DNA of 9,152 nucleotides from Prevotellaceae bacterium UBA3646. Its GTDB lineage: Bacteria; Bacteroidota; Bacteroidia; Bacteroidales; Bacteroidaceae. Shown piece by piece: positions 1-6,600 of this stretch. The stretch is taken from NCBI GenBank assembly GCA_002373535.1, contig DFKL01000061.1:1-9152 (forward strand), read 5' to 3'. The notes under the pieces are model-generated. The model was not told the DNA's origin, searched no databases, and was given only the letters and a program-made list of their open reading frames with translations. Each line of letters begins with the position of its first letter. Position 1 is the first letter of the stretch. A program made the translations under genes and the position numbers.

Positions 1-86
1 GAACACAGGTTTGTCACGAAGGCAATCATTGCAAAGAGAGCAATCATGACAATGATAGCACCCCATTGTTTTGCTTGTTTAGCCAT
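1..86 (-). CDS. Probable sugar MFS transporter, N-terminal fragment (runs off left edge)
   Basis: Only the first 28 codons are visible, starting at the ATG at 86-84. The peptide opens with a short basic, polar start (MAKQAKQWG) and passes into a hydrophobic stretch (IIVMIALFAMIAFVTNLC) that looks like the first membrane helix of an inner-membrane permease. The gene lies 61 bp downstream of galM on the same strand with no recognisable promoter between them, so co-transcription is likely. In Bacteroidales a glucose/galactose-type MFS permease commonly sits beside galM, which supports the family call. The fragment itself is too short to prove substrate or family. Pairing with a mutarotase suggests import of a hexose such as galactose or glucose (inference). 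Confidence 0.6.
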   Translation of the reverse strand, partial: MAKQAKQWGAIIVMIALFAMIAFVTNLC

Positions 87-92
87 AAATTA

Positions 93-110
93 AGTTTGTT
101 TAGTTTGTTT
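93..110. repeat. Perfect 9-bp tandem duplication before the transporter start
   Basis: AGTTTGTTT occurs twice head to tail (93-101 and 102-110); on the coding strand this reads AAACAAACT twice. It ends 6 bp before the transporter ATG, so it forms part of an A-rich leader of the kind Bacteroidetes use in place of a strong Shine-Dalgarno. It may be no more than low-complexity leader sequence. No other copy was noticed in the window. Confidence 0.5.
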
Positions 111-147
111 ATTGAATAGTCTTATCTTTTTCCGAATACTGGAGTCC

Positions 148-1224
148 TTATTTCACGCCGAACTTGTAGACAGTCTTCTGCGTATATACTTCGCCCGGTT
201 TTAGGACACAGCTGGGGAAATGCGGGTGGTTGGGGCTATCGGGGAAATGCTGTGCCTCAAAACACAGACCGGAGTACTTGCCAAACGTCGCGCCATGCTG
301 GCCGCTGTAGCCGTCAGCCCAGTTATCAGAATAGAACTGTATCGCCGGCTCTGTCGTCCATGTCTCCATGGTACGACCGCTTTCCGGTTCCCACAATATA
401 GCTGCGAGAGAGAGTTCGCCCGGTTCCTTCTTGTTGAGCACAAAACTGTGGTCATATCCGGCACCATTCCTTAATTGCTCATCTTCAACGGCTATATCCT
501 TGCCGACAGGTTTCGGATTACGGAAGTCGAACGGTGTGCCCTCGACCTTAAGTATTTCACCAGTCGGGATAGAATCTGCATCAATGGGAACATAGAAATC
601 GGCATTTATCCGTAAGATGCAGTCCAATTGAGACGGGGTAGGGGTGCCTATACCCGTCAAGGAAAAGAATCCATGACTTGTCATGTTTACTATCGTCTTC
701 TTGTTTGTCGTCCCGCGATATTCAATGACCAGCTCGTTGTCGTCAGTTAGTGAGTACTTGACTGTCATGCTCAGCTCGCCAGGAAAGCCTTCCTCGTAAT
801 ATGCCGACACATATCGCAGTACAAGTGCGTTGTCTTCTATCTGCTCTGCATCCCATACTCTGGCATGAAAACCGGTAGGGCCTCCATGCAGGTGGTTAGG
901 ACCATTATTGATCTTAAGATTGTATTCCTTGCCGTTCAGGGTAAACTTACCCTTACATATCCGGTTGCCATAGCGTCCGACGAGTGTACTCAGAAACGGC
1001 TCGGGACTGGATATGCAGTCCTGTATATTGTCATGTCCCTGTATAACATTGGCCATCTTGCCTTCCTTGTCAGGAACCATGATGGCCACCAGTGAACCTC
1101 CGTAATTCGTAATAGACACTTCCATGCCATTGGCGTTCGTAAGAGTGTACAGGTCCGTATCCTTGCCTTGTACGACTGCCTGAAAGTTTTCGCGCTTCAG
1201 TCCAGAAAGCAATGTTTTTTCCAT
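148..1224 (-). CDS. galM: Aldose 1-epimerase (galactose mutarotase)
   Basis: GalM interconverts the alpha and beta anomers of galactose, glucose and related aldoses, feeding sugar kinases in the Leloir pathway. It is a cytoplasmic beta-sandwich enzyme, and the length (358 aa from the start chosen here) is normal for the family. Family landmarks are present, numbered from the ATG at 1224: VGRYGNRI, the NHLHGG motif (His111 and His113), the catalytic acid His184 in NMTSHGFFSL, Asp258 in GYDHSF, and the catalytic base Glu323 in GLCFEAQHFPD. No signal peptide is seen. An in-frame ATG at 1251 would add nine residues (367 aa). I prefer 1224 because the near-consensus promoter at 1259-1289 predicts transcription starting around 1252-1255, leaving almost no leader for the upstream ATG but about 30 nt for the one at 1224. 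It is followed by a sugar permease start, probably in one transcript. Confidence 0.95.
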   Translation of the reverse strand: MEKTLLSGLKRENFQAVVQGKDTDLYTLTNANGMEVSITNYGGSLVAIMVPDKEGKMANVIQGHDNIQDCISSPEPFLSTLVGRYGNRICKGKFTLNGKEYNLKINNGPNHLHGGPTGFHARVWDAEQIEDNALVLRYVSAYYEEGFPGELSMTVKYSLTDDNELVIEYRGTTNKKTIVNMTSHGFFSLTGIGTPTPSQLDCILRINADFYVPIDADSIPTGEILKVEGTPFDFRNPKPVGKDIAVEDEQLRNGAGYDHSFVLNKKEPGELSLAAILWEPESGRTMETWTTEPAIQFYSDNWADGYSGQHGATFGKYSGLCFEAQHFPDSPNHPHFPSCVLKPGEVYTQKTVYKFGVK

Positions 1225-1258
1225 TGAACGTATATTTATTATTGGTTTCATTTCAATG

Positions 1259-1289
1259 CAAATATAACAAAAAAGGACTAAAGTCCAAA
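1259..1289 (-). promoter_or_regulatory. galM promoter, Bacteroidetes type (-33/-7)
   Basis: Read on the minus strand, TTTG (1289-1286) is followed by a 19-bp spacer and then TATATTTG (1266-1259). This is an exact match to the Bacteroidetes sigma-ABfr consensus TTTG-N19-21-TAnnTTTG. Transcription should start about 5-7 bp beyond the -7 box, near 1252-1255. It is the best promoter match in the window and separates galM and the transporter from folC upstream. Confidence 0.8.
1275..1286. promoter_or_regulatory. Short palindrome between the -33 and -7 boxes of galM
   Basis: GGACT-AA-AGTCC forms a 12-bp inverted repeat inside the galM promoter spacer, touching the -33 box. On the minus strand it is followed at once by a run of six T, so it has two readings. 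One is an operator for a sugar-responsive repressor. The other is a weak intrinsic terminator for folC, whose stop codon lies 20 bp upstream. The usable RNA stem is only 4-5 bp, so a strong terminator is unlikely. Confidence 0.35.
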
Positions 1290-1305
1290 CTTTACCCTTG
1301 GAAAA

Positions 1306-2538
1306 TTACAAGTGTGACAGAAAATCAGCGACTATAAAAGTACTTCCTCCTACAAAAATACTTCCTTCACCAACATTCCTTAGTGCACTTGCATATGCAC
1401 TTGCCACATCGGGGAATGAATTGCCACTGAGTCCGCATTGCCCGGCAATGAGTGCAAACTGTCCGACTGGCATGGCTCTCTTGACGGAGGCCTGCGTGAA
1501 ATAGTACCTTGCATCTGCCGGCAACATTTTCAATACTGTTGCGACATCTTTGTCCGATACCATACCTATTATAATATGTAAAGGATGTGGCAAAGTCTCA
1601 AGCTGCCTGGAAATATATTTCCATCCTCCTACATTATGTCCCGTATCACATATTACAAGCGGCTTCTTGCTGATAACCTGCCATCTGCCCATTAGACCCG
1701 TCATTTCACACACATGCATAAAACCGTATCTTACGGCATCGTCTGAAACGACTATTTCCGGATATGTCTCCCTGAGACATGCCAACGCTGTCAATATTGT
1801 GTCGGTATTGTGTTCCTGACAATAGCCTTTTAGCTCGGTTTCGTAATGCTTGTGCTCCTGCTCGTCGGCAAAACAGATTCTTGAGTCCAGTCTGTCTGCC
1901 GTCTCGGCAAATACATTCCTGACTTCCGTATTACCATTTGTCTCGCCAATGACTACCGGAATACCAGGTTTAATTATTCCTGCCTTTTCGCAAGCAATCT
2001 TTTCAAGCGTATCGCCGAGAAACTGTGTGTGATCAAAACTGATGTTTGTGATTACCGAAAGCAATGGCAATATTATGTTGGTGCAATCCAGCCTTCCTCC
2101 AAGACCTACTTCTATTACTGCGATGTCGACATTTGCCTCTTCGAAATATTTAAAGGCAAGAGCCGTCGTCACTTCAAAAAAACTTGGATGTAACGTTTCG
2201 AGGAAACTTCGCTCTTCCTCGACAAACCGGACTACACGTTCCTTTGGTATTTTCTTGCCGTTAACCCGGATCCGTTCCCTGAAGTCAACAAGGTGCGGAC
2301 TCGTATACAACCCTACATTATATCCTGCAGACTGCAGGATTGCCGCCAACGTATGTGACACGCTCCCCTTGCCGTTTGTCCCGCCGACATGTATGGTCTT
2401 GTATTTACGATGCGGATTCCCGAAATGTCCGTCCAACAGGTACGTATTACATAATCCTTCCTTATACGCACCAGCCCCGATGTTTTGAAACAACGGGGCT
2501 GAATCGTAGAGATATTCTATCGCATCTTTATATGACAT
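1306..2538 (-). CDS. folC: Bifunctional folylpolyglutamate synthase / dihydrofolate synthase
   Basis: FolC is a cytoplasmic Mur-ligase-family enzyme. It joins glutamate to dihydropteroate to make dihydrofolate and extends the gamma-glutamyl tail of reduced folates, using ATP. The 410-aa length is typical. Visible motifs are the P-loop in HVGGTNGKGS (residues 50-59), the folate-loop segment LYTSPHLVDFRERI (77-90), EVGLGGRLDCTN (143-154) with the metal/ATP-associated Glu143, SFDHTQFLGDTLEKIACEKAGIIK-type Mur-ligase residues (about 167-190), and CDTGHNVGG (297-305), the local version of the usual DGAHN. The C-terminus has the expected GGSTFIVADFL. The ATG at 2538 lies 21 bp after the dnaJ stop, so folC is probably the third gene of the grpE-dnaJ operon. 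Whether both activities are retained cannot be told from sequence alone. Confidence 0.95.
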   Translation of the reverse strand: MSYKDAIEYLYDSAPLFQNIGAGAYKEGLCNTYLLDGHFGNPHRKYKTIHVGGTNGKGSVSHTLAAILQSAGYNVGLYTSPHLVDFRERIRVNGKKIPKERVVRFVEEERSFLETLHPSFFEVTTALAFKYFEEANVDIAVIEVGLGGRLDCTNIILPLLSVITNISFDHTQFLGDTLEKIACEKAGIIKPGIPVVIGETNGNTEVRNVFAETADRLDSRICFADEQEHKHYETELKGYCQEHNTDTILTALACLRETYPEIVVSDDAVRYGFMHVCEMTGLMGRWQVISKKPLVICDTGHNVGGWKYISRQLETLPHPLHIIIGMVSDKDVATVLKMLPADARYYFTQASVKRAMPVGQFALIAGQCGLSGNSFPDVASAYASALRNVGEGSIFVGGSTFIVADFLSHL

Positions 2539-2559
2539 GTAATTTGCTTTTACAGATAA

Positions 2560-3726
2560 TTATGAGAATATACTGCGGAATCTGTCGAAAAACGTCTTTC
2601 TTGTACTGGCAGACGGCTTGCAATTCTCACTGTGACGTAATTTTTCAAAAATCTCCTGTTCTTCCTTACTGAGGTGTTCCGGGATGTAAATTGTGATACG
2701 AACTATTTCGTCACCATATCCATGTCCGTAGTTTTGCAATGCCGGCATTCCTTTTCCACGAAGACGCAGGACCTTGCCAGACTGAGTACCTGGCTCTATC
2801 TTGACCTTTACTTTTCCGTCTATGGTCGGAATCTCCACACTGCCTCCCAAAACCGCAGTCGGGAGATCAAGCAGCAGGTTATATACAAGATCCATATCCT
2901 GCCTGTGCAACTCCGGGTGTGGCTCTACCTCTACCGCAACCTTTATGTCACCTGCATATCCGTTATTACGACCTGCATGACCCTTGCCCGGAACATTGAG
3001 AATCATTCCCGTATCCACACCGGCAGGAATCTTAACCTCTATCGTTTCGTCGCCGGCTACCACTCCAGTGCCTGAACATAGCTTACATTTGTTCTTGATC
3101 GTAGTGCCTACGCCTCCACATGTGTTGCATACGCTCTGTTGCTGCATACGTCCAAACATAGTGTTCATGGTACGTGAGACATAACCGGAGCCATGACACG
3201 TAGCACAAGTGTCAGTCTTGCCATCAACACTGCCAGTGCCATTACATTGCTTACAGGTCATATTCTTGTGTACCTTGAACTTCTTGACGGTACCGCTTGC
3301 TGCTTCCTCCAATGTCAGGCGAACCTTTATTCGCAGATCACCTCCATGGTGTTTCTGCGGGCCGCCATAGTTGCCTCCTGAACCGAAGAAACTGTCGAAT
3401 CCGCCGGCTCCACCTCCCATATGTCCGCCAAAAATGTCGCCGAACATGCTGAAGATGTCATTCATGTCGAAACCTTGTCCGCCTCCGAAGCCGCCGTCTC
3501 CGCCCATACCGGAAAAGCCAAACTGGTCATAGCGTGCCCGTTTGTCCTTATCCCTAAGTATGTCGTATGCCTCTGCTGCTTCCTTAAACTTTTCCTCAGC
3601 TTCCTTGTTGCCTGGATTTCTGTCAGGATGATACTTTATGGCCAATTTCTTGTATGCAGATTTGATTTCCGCATCTGTCGCGTTTTTGGCCACACCAAGT
3701 ACTTCATATGGATCCCTTTGTGCCAT
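2560..3726 (-). CDS. dnaJ: Chaperone protein DnaJ (Hsp40, class A)
   Basis: DnaJ is the cytoplasmic co-chaperone that delivers unfolded clients to DnaK and stimulates its ATPase. All class A domains are present in order. The J-domain spans about residues 1-70 with the essential HPD at 33-35. A Gly/Phe-rich linker follows (about 71-125, with repeated GGFGGG and MFGDIFGG-type segments). The zinc-binding region has four CxxCxGxG repeats, with cysteine pairs at 158/161, 174/177, 200/203 and 214/217. Then come the C-terminal client-binding and dimerisation domains. The 388-aa length is normal. The tail ends in a basic/aromatic stretch (TRKTFFDRFRSIFS). Residue 6 is Pro in RDPYEVLG where Tyr is usual in DnaJ; J-proteins with DPY exist, so this is probably harmless. 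It starts 30 bp after the grpE stop, and no promoter is evident in that gap. No dnaK is present in the window. Confidence 0.98.
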   Translation of the reverse strand: MAQRDPYEVLGVAKNATDAEIKSAYKKLAIKYHPDRNPGNKEAEEKFKEAAEAYDILRDKDKRARYDQFGFSGMGGDGGFGGGQGFDMNDIFSMFGDIFGGHMGGGAGGFDSFFGSGGNYGGPQKHHGGDLRIKVRLTLEEAASGTVKKFKVHKNMTCKQCNGTGSVDGKTDTCATCHGSGYVSRTMNTMFGRMQQQSVCNTCGGVGTTIKNKCKLCSGTGVVAGDETIEVKIPAGVDTGMILNVPGKGHAGRNNGYAGDIKVAVEVEPHPELHRQDMDLVYNLLLDLPTAVLGGSVEIPTIDGKVKVKIEPGTQSGKVLRLRGKGMPALQNYGHGYGDEIVRITIYIPEHLSKEEQEIFEKLRHSENCKPSASTRKTFFDRFRSIFS

Positions 3727-3756
3727 ATTATTGAGGTTTAAGTATTTATCTGTATA

Positions 3757-4326
3757 TTACATCCCGACAACCACCTGGCTGTGTCGGATTACTTTATCGT
3801 TCAACTTATAGCCTTTGAGTGTGCAATCGATGATTTTATTCTTCAATTCTTCACTTGGTGCCGGAACTTGTGCAATAGCCTCATGGAGGTCGACATTGAA
3901 GTCCTCACCTTCCGTCTCAATGGCCTTAACTCCCAGTTTCTCAAGTATTCCTGTGAATTTCTTACGTATCAACTCCACGCCTTCGACAACCGCACTGACA
4001 TCGTCAGCCTTCTTCATCTGTTCAAGGGCGCGTTCCATATCATCCATTACAGGCAGGATTGCCTTTATCGTCTTTTCGCCTCCGTTGAGAATCAACTCGG
4101 CCTTTTCTGCCATCGTGCGCTTGCGGTAGTTGTCAAACTCGGCAATCTTGTACAACAACTGTCTTTTCAACTCGGCAATCTCCTCCTCCGCCTTGCTTGT
4201 AGAGTCCGTCCCTGCATCATCTTCAGTTTCCCGTGACGTATTTTCGCAGGATGTTTCTTCTTCTATTTCCTGACCATTGGCCTTTGAATCCAATTCCTCT
4301 TCTTTTTCAACTTTTTCCTTTGCCAT
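3757..4326 (-). CDS. grpE: Nucleotide exchange factor GrpE
   Basis: GrpE releases ADP from DnaK and so resets the Hsp70 cycle. It acts as a cytoplasmic dimer. The 189-aa protein has a highly acidic, low-complexity N-terminus (about 1-50). This is followed by the long coiled-coil dimer helix (about 45-110) containing AEFDNYRKRT (62-71), a GrpE hallmark. The C-terminal beta domain ends in GYKLNDKVIRHSQVVVG, close to the family signature. The ATG at 4326 is the first codon of a continuous conserved reading frame. Its leader, running from a -7 box at 4411-4404, holds a strong hairpin (4360-4391). No CIRCE/HrcA-type operator is seen, so any heat-shock control must use another mechanism. grpE leads a grpE-dnaJ-folC run with gaps of 30 and 21 bp. 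Confidence 0.97.
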   Translation of the reverse strand: MAKEKVEKEEELDSKANGQEIEEETSCENTSRETEDDAGTDSTSKAEEEIAELKRQLLYKIAEFDNYRKRTMAEKAELILNGGEKTIKAILPVMDDMERALEQMKKADDVSAVVEGVELIRKKFTGILEKLGVKAIETEGEDFNVDLHEAIAQVPAPSEELKNKIIDCTLKGYKLNDKVIRHSQVVVGM

Positions 4327-4359
4327 ATTCGTTAACTCGTTTATAACCTATTTACACAT

Positions 4360-4391
4360 GAAGTGTGCCAAACGACAATTTGACACACTTC
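4360..4391 (-). promoter_or_regulatory. 13-bp stem-loop in the grpE leader
   Basis: In the minus-strand transcript the arms 4391-4379 (GAAGUGUGUCAAA) and 4372-4360 (UUUGGCACACUUC) pair along 13 positions, with one U-G wobble, around the six-base loop UUGUCG. An outer CAC/GUG pairing with a two-base bulge could extend it. No U-run follows, which argues against an intrinsic terminator for the ABC-F gene. The hairpin lies just 3' of a TATCTTTG -7 box, so it would sit about 7 nt from the predicted 5' end of the grpE mRNA. Possible roles are mRNA stabilisation, temperature- or protein-dependent control, or a DNA operator read as an inverted repeat. A terminator role for the upstream operon cannot be fully excluded. 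Confidence 0.6.
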
Positions 4392-4403
4392 GTGACATAA
4401 AGA

Positions 4404-4411
4404 CAAAGATA
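4404..4411 (-). promoter_or_regulatory. -7 box of the grpE-dnaJ-folC operon
   Basis: TATCTTTG (4411-4404 on the minus strand) matches the Bacteroidetes -7 consensus TAnnTTTG exactly. It directly abuts the ABC-F stop codon (4414-4412). No clear TTTG is found 19-21 bp upstream, inside the end of the ABC-F gene, so the call rests on the -7 box and position. The predicted start near 4398 gives a leader of roughly 70 nt. Confidence 0.55.
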
Positions 4412-6028
4412 CTATATACCGTACATCTTTGCCTTTAATTCCTTTATGTCGTCCCTGCTGATGTATTCGTCGTATTCCATAAGTTTGTCAATGGTTCCCG
4501 ACGGTGTCAGCTCAATTATACGGTTTGCCACTGTCTGGATAAACTCGTGATCATGACTTGAAAACAAGACATTGCCCTTGAATAGCTTCAGATTGTTATT
4601 AAATGCCTGAATCGATTCCAAATCCAAATGGTTTGTCGGTGTATCCAGAATAAGACAGTTGGCATTCTTCAGCTGCATACGTGCTATCATACAACGCATT
4701 TTTTCTCCTCCGGAAAGTACATTTACCTTTTTTTGTACTTCTTCGCCACTAAATAGCATCCGTCCGAGAAATGCCTTGAAATATACATCGTTGCCTTCAC
4801 CAAACTGGCTGAGCCAGTCTACCAGATTCTTTTCGCTTTGAAAAAAGGACGTATTATCCAATGGCAGGTATGCCGTAGTAATCGTGACACCCCAATTGTA
4901 TGTTCCCCCCTGAGCCTCACGATTTCCGTTAATGATCTCAAACAATGCAGTCATGGCACGCGGATCATGGCTGAGGAACACGACCTTCTCTCCTTTCTCT
5001 ATGTTAAATGATACATTGTCAAAGAGAACCGAACCGTCATCTGTCACAGCCTTAAGATTCTCTACCTCAAGTATCTGATTTCCCGGCTCACGCTCCATCT
5101 GAAAAATTATACCGGGATATTTGCGTGTGCTGGGACGAATATCGTCTACATTGAGCTTCTCAAGCATTTTCTTACGACTTGTCGTCTGCTTGCTCTTTGC
5201 AACATTTGCGCTGAACCGACGGATAAATTCCTCTAATTCCTTTTTCTTTTCCTCAGCCTTTGCCTTTTGGTTCTGTGCCTGACGTAATGCTAACTGTGAG
5301 GATTCATACCAAAAAGAGTAGTTTCCGGCAAACATGGTTACCTTGCCAAAATCTATATCTACGGTATGGGTGCAGACACTGTCCAGGAAATGACGGTCAT
5401 GGCTTACCACCAAAACCGTACCTTCGATTTCACTCAAATATGATTCGAGCCATTGTACGGTATCGAGGTCAAGGTCGTTGGTCGGTTCGTCAAGCAACAA
5501 ATTGTCCGGATTACCAAACAATGCCTTAGCCAGCATCACACGAACTTTTTCCTTACCGGAAAGTTCGCCCATCAACCGATAGTGCCTATCTTCCTTGATA
5601 CCGAGACCAGAGAGCAGTGACGCAGCATCGCTTTCCGCCGTATATCCTCCCATCTCTGCAAATTTGTCCTCAAGTTCCGCAACACGGATACCGTCATCAT
5701 CAGTAAAGTCGGACTTGCTATACAAAGCCTCACGTTCCTTCATTACATCCCACATGGTATCGTGTCCCATTAAAACGGTATTCAAAACCGTTTCCTGGTC
5801 GTATTGGAAATGATCCTGGGAAAGGACGCTGAGGCGTTCGCCAGAGCCAAGTTCCACCGTGCCTTTTGTGGGTTCTATCTCACCACAAATGGCCTTTAGC
5901 AAAGTTGATTTGCCAGCACCATTTGCACCGATAACACCATATATGTTACCGCTGGTGAACTTCATATTCACGTCCTTATATAAAACTCTCTTGCCAAACT
6001 GTATGGCTATATTACTTAAATTTATCAT
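4412..6028 (-). CDS. ABC-F family ATPase, YbiT type, with one degenerate nucleotide-binding domain
   Basis: This is a soluble protein of 538 aa with two ABC cassettes and no membrane segment. ABC-F proteins bind the ribosomal E site and modulate translation. Sequence layout and length resemble E. coli YbiT (from memory). NBD1 has Walker A GANGAGKST (34-42), an altered signature LSGKEK (156-161), Walker B LLLDEPTND (177-185) and His210. The interdomain arm (about 240-310) is charged and helical and carries the YbiT-like SANVAKSKQTTSRKK. NBD2 keeps the signature LSGGEK (438-443) and His492. Its Walker A position reads FLSHDPRAMTA (351-361) with no GxxGxGKS/T, and Walker B is LILDTPTNHLD with Thr463 in place of the catalytic Glu. 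Only the composite site made from NBD1 Walker motifs and the NBD2 signature looks competent. It starts 12 bp after cdd, so the two are probably co-transcribed. It lacks the long linker typical of antibiotic-resistance ABC-F proteins. Confidence 0.93.
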   Translation of the reverse strand: MINLSNIAIQFGKRVLYKDVNMKFTSGNIYGVIGANGAGKSTLLKAICGEIEPTKGTVELGSGERLSVLSQDHFQYDQETVLNTVLMGHDTMWDVMKEREALYSKSDFTDDDGIRVAELEDKFAEMGGYTAESDAASLLSGLGIKEDRHYRLMGELSGKEKVRVMLAKALFGNPDNLLLDEPTNDLDLDTVQWLESYLSEIEGTVLVVSHDRHFLDSVCTHTVDIDFGKVTMFAGNYSFWYESSQLALRQAQNQKAKAEEKKKELEEFIRRFSANVAKSKQTTSRKKMLEKLNVDDIRPSTRKYPGIIFQMEREPGNQILEVENLKAVTDDGSVLFDNVSFNIEKGEKVVFLSHDPRAMTALFEIINGNREAQGGTYNWGVTITTAYLPLDNTSFFQSEKNLVDWLSQFGEGNDVYFKAFLGRMLFSGEEVQKKVNVLSGGEKMRCMIARMQLKNANCLILDTPTNHLDLESIQAFNNNLKLFKGNVLFSSHDHEFIQTVANRIIELTPSGTIDKLMEYDEYISRDDIKELKAKMYGI

Positions 6029-6040
6029 AACAAGAAATGA

Positions 6041-6520
6041 CTACATCATGTTTTCTGAATAAAAGCTAAACGGAACTATGCATCCTACGCTACTTGTTAC
6101 ATGAATGCCATCACGGCTGTATAACAAGAGGCGTATAGGACGTTTTTGCCGATGCTCAACCTCAATCAGTGCCTGTCTGCAAATTCCGCATGGACCGGTA
6201 ACGCCGGAAGTAAACTCGCCTTTTGACTTTGCCGCGATAGCAATAGCCTTGACAACTTCATCCTTACGATTGGCACCTGCCCAAAACAGAGCCGTACGTT
6301 CTGCACAGCATGCAACAGGATATGATGCGTTTTCCTGATTGCTGCCTATGATAATCTCACCGCTTTCCATACGTAATGCAGCACCAACCTGGAAATGGCT
6401 GTATGGAGAATAACTGGTTTCCGTTGCCTGTTTAGCAGCCTCTATCAGCTCAGCATCGGCCGAATCCAATTCCTCTTGCGTAAAAACTTTTACACAAGCA
6501 CTTATCTCATATTCTTTCAT
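6041..6520 (-). CDS. cdd: Cytidine deaminase
   Basis: Cdd hydrolyses cytidine and deoxycytidine to uridine and deoxyuridine in cytoplasmic pyrimidine salvage. The 159-aa length fits the small homotetrameric class. Substrate residues lie in SPYSHFQVGAAL (38-49) and the N-x-E-N motif NQENASYP (61-68). The zinc site is Cys72-Ala-Glu74 (Glu74 is the proton shuttle) plus Cys111 and Cys114 in PCGICRQ. The C-terminus is the usual hydrophobic closing segment containing PFSF. The ATG at 6520 follows a -7 box (6550-6543), giving a leader of about 20 nt. It is the first gene of a likely cdd-ABC-F operon, with a 12-bp gap to the ABC-F start. No functional link between the two is evident. Confidence 0.96.
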   Translation of the reverse strand: MKEYEISACVKVFTQEELDSADAELIEAAKQATETSYSPYSHFQVGAALRMESGEIIIGSNQENASYPVACCAERTALFWAGANRKDEVVKAIAIAAKSKGEFTSGVTGPCGICRQALIEVEHRQKRPIRLLLYSRDGIHVTSSVGCIVPFSFYSENMM

Positions 6521-6542
6521 AAGAACATAATTTATTCGCGTG

Positions 6543-6550
6543 CAAAGATA
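6543..6550 (-). promoter_or_regulatory. -7 box for cdd (minus-strand member of a divergent pair)
   Basis: TATCTTTG (6550-6543 on the minus strand) is an exact TAnnTTTG match, 22 bp upstream of the cdd ATG. The region where a -33 TTTG would lie is AT-rich but carries no good match, so promoter strength is uncertain. Confidence 0.6.
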
Positions 6551-6579
6551 TAAAAAAATGTGAATAATCTATCTTTCAT

Positions 6580-6592
6580 TGAATTAAATTCA
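6580..6592. promoter_or_regulatory. Perfect 13-bp palindrome abutting the glucosaminidase -7 box
   Basis: TGAATT-A-AATTCA is a perfect inverted repeat that ends on the base before the plus-strand TATCTTTG. In this position a bound regulator would block or shape the hydrolase promoter, and it also lies between the two divergent -7 boxes. It is AT-rich and short, so chance occurrence is possible. A near copy of the -7 box, TATCTTTC, lies at 6570-6577. Confidence 0.35.
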
Positions 6593-6600
6593 TATCTTTG
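6593..6600 (+). promoter_or_regulatory. -7 box for the glucosaminidase gene (plus-strand member of a divergent pair)
   Basis: TATCTTTG matches the Bacteroidetes -7 consensus exactly and lies 32 bp before the ATG at 6633, giving a leader of about 27 nt. No convincing TTTG is found 19-21 bp upstream. The identical octamer serves the opposite strand 42 bp away. Confidence 0.6.

Noticed and set aside
865..1095. Plus-strand open frame inside galM
   Set aside because: It is a shadow of galM with no homology or promoter that I can see.
2042..2488. 148-codon open frame on the plus strand opposite folC
   Set aside because: It is a shadow of folC, which has a complete set of family motifs in the other strand. 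The antisense peptide has no recognisable domain or signal.
3781..4236. 151-codon open frame on the plus strand opposite grpE
   Set aside because: It is antisense to a clearly conserved grpE, has no promoter upstream, and has a composition that follows from the codons of the opposite strand.
4360..4391. CIRCE (HrcA) operator upstream of grpE
   Set aside because: The arms do not match TTAGCACTC/GAGTGCTAA and the spacer is 6, not 9, bases.
4360..4391. Classical Rho-independent terminator for the ABC-F gene
   Set aside because: The stem is strong, but no T-run follows it on the minus strand and a -7 box lies upstream of it. Kept as a leader hairpin instead, with the terminator role noted as an alternative.
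4946..4978. Frameshift or pseudogene explanation for the missing NBD2 Walker A in the ABC-F protein
   Set aside because: The frame is continuous and sequence on both sides aligns with the cassette fold. The loss also matches changes in Walker B and the partner signature, so it looks like a real feature of the protein.
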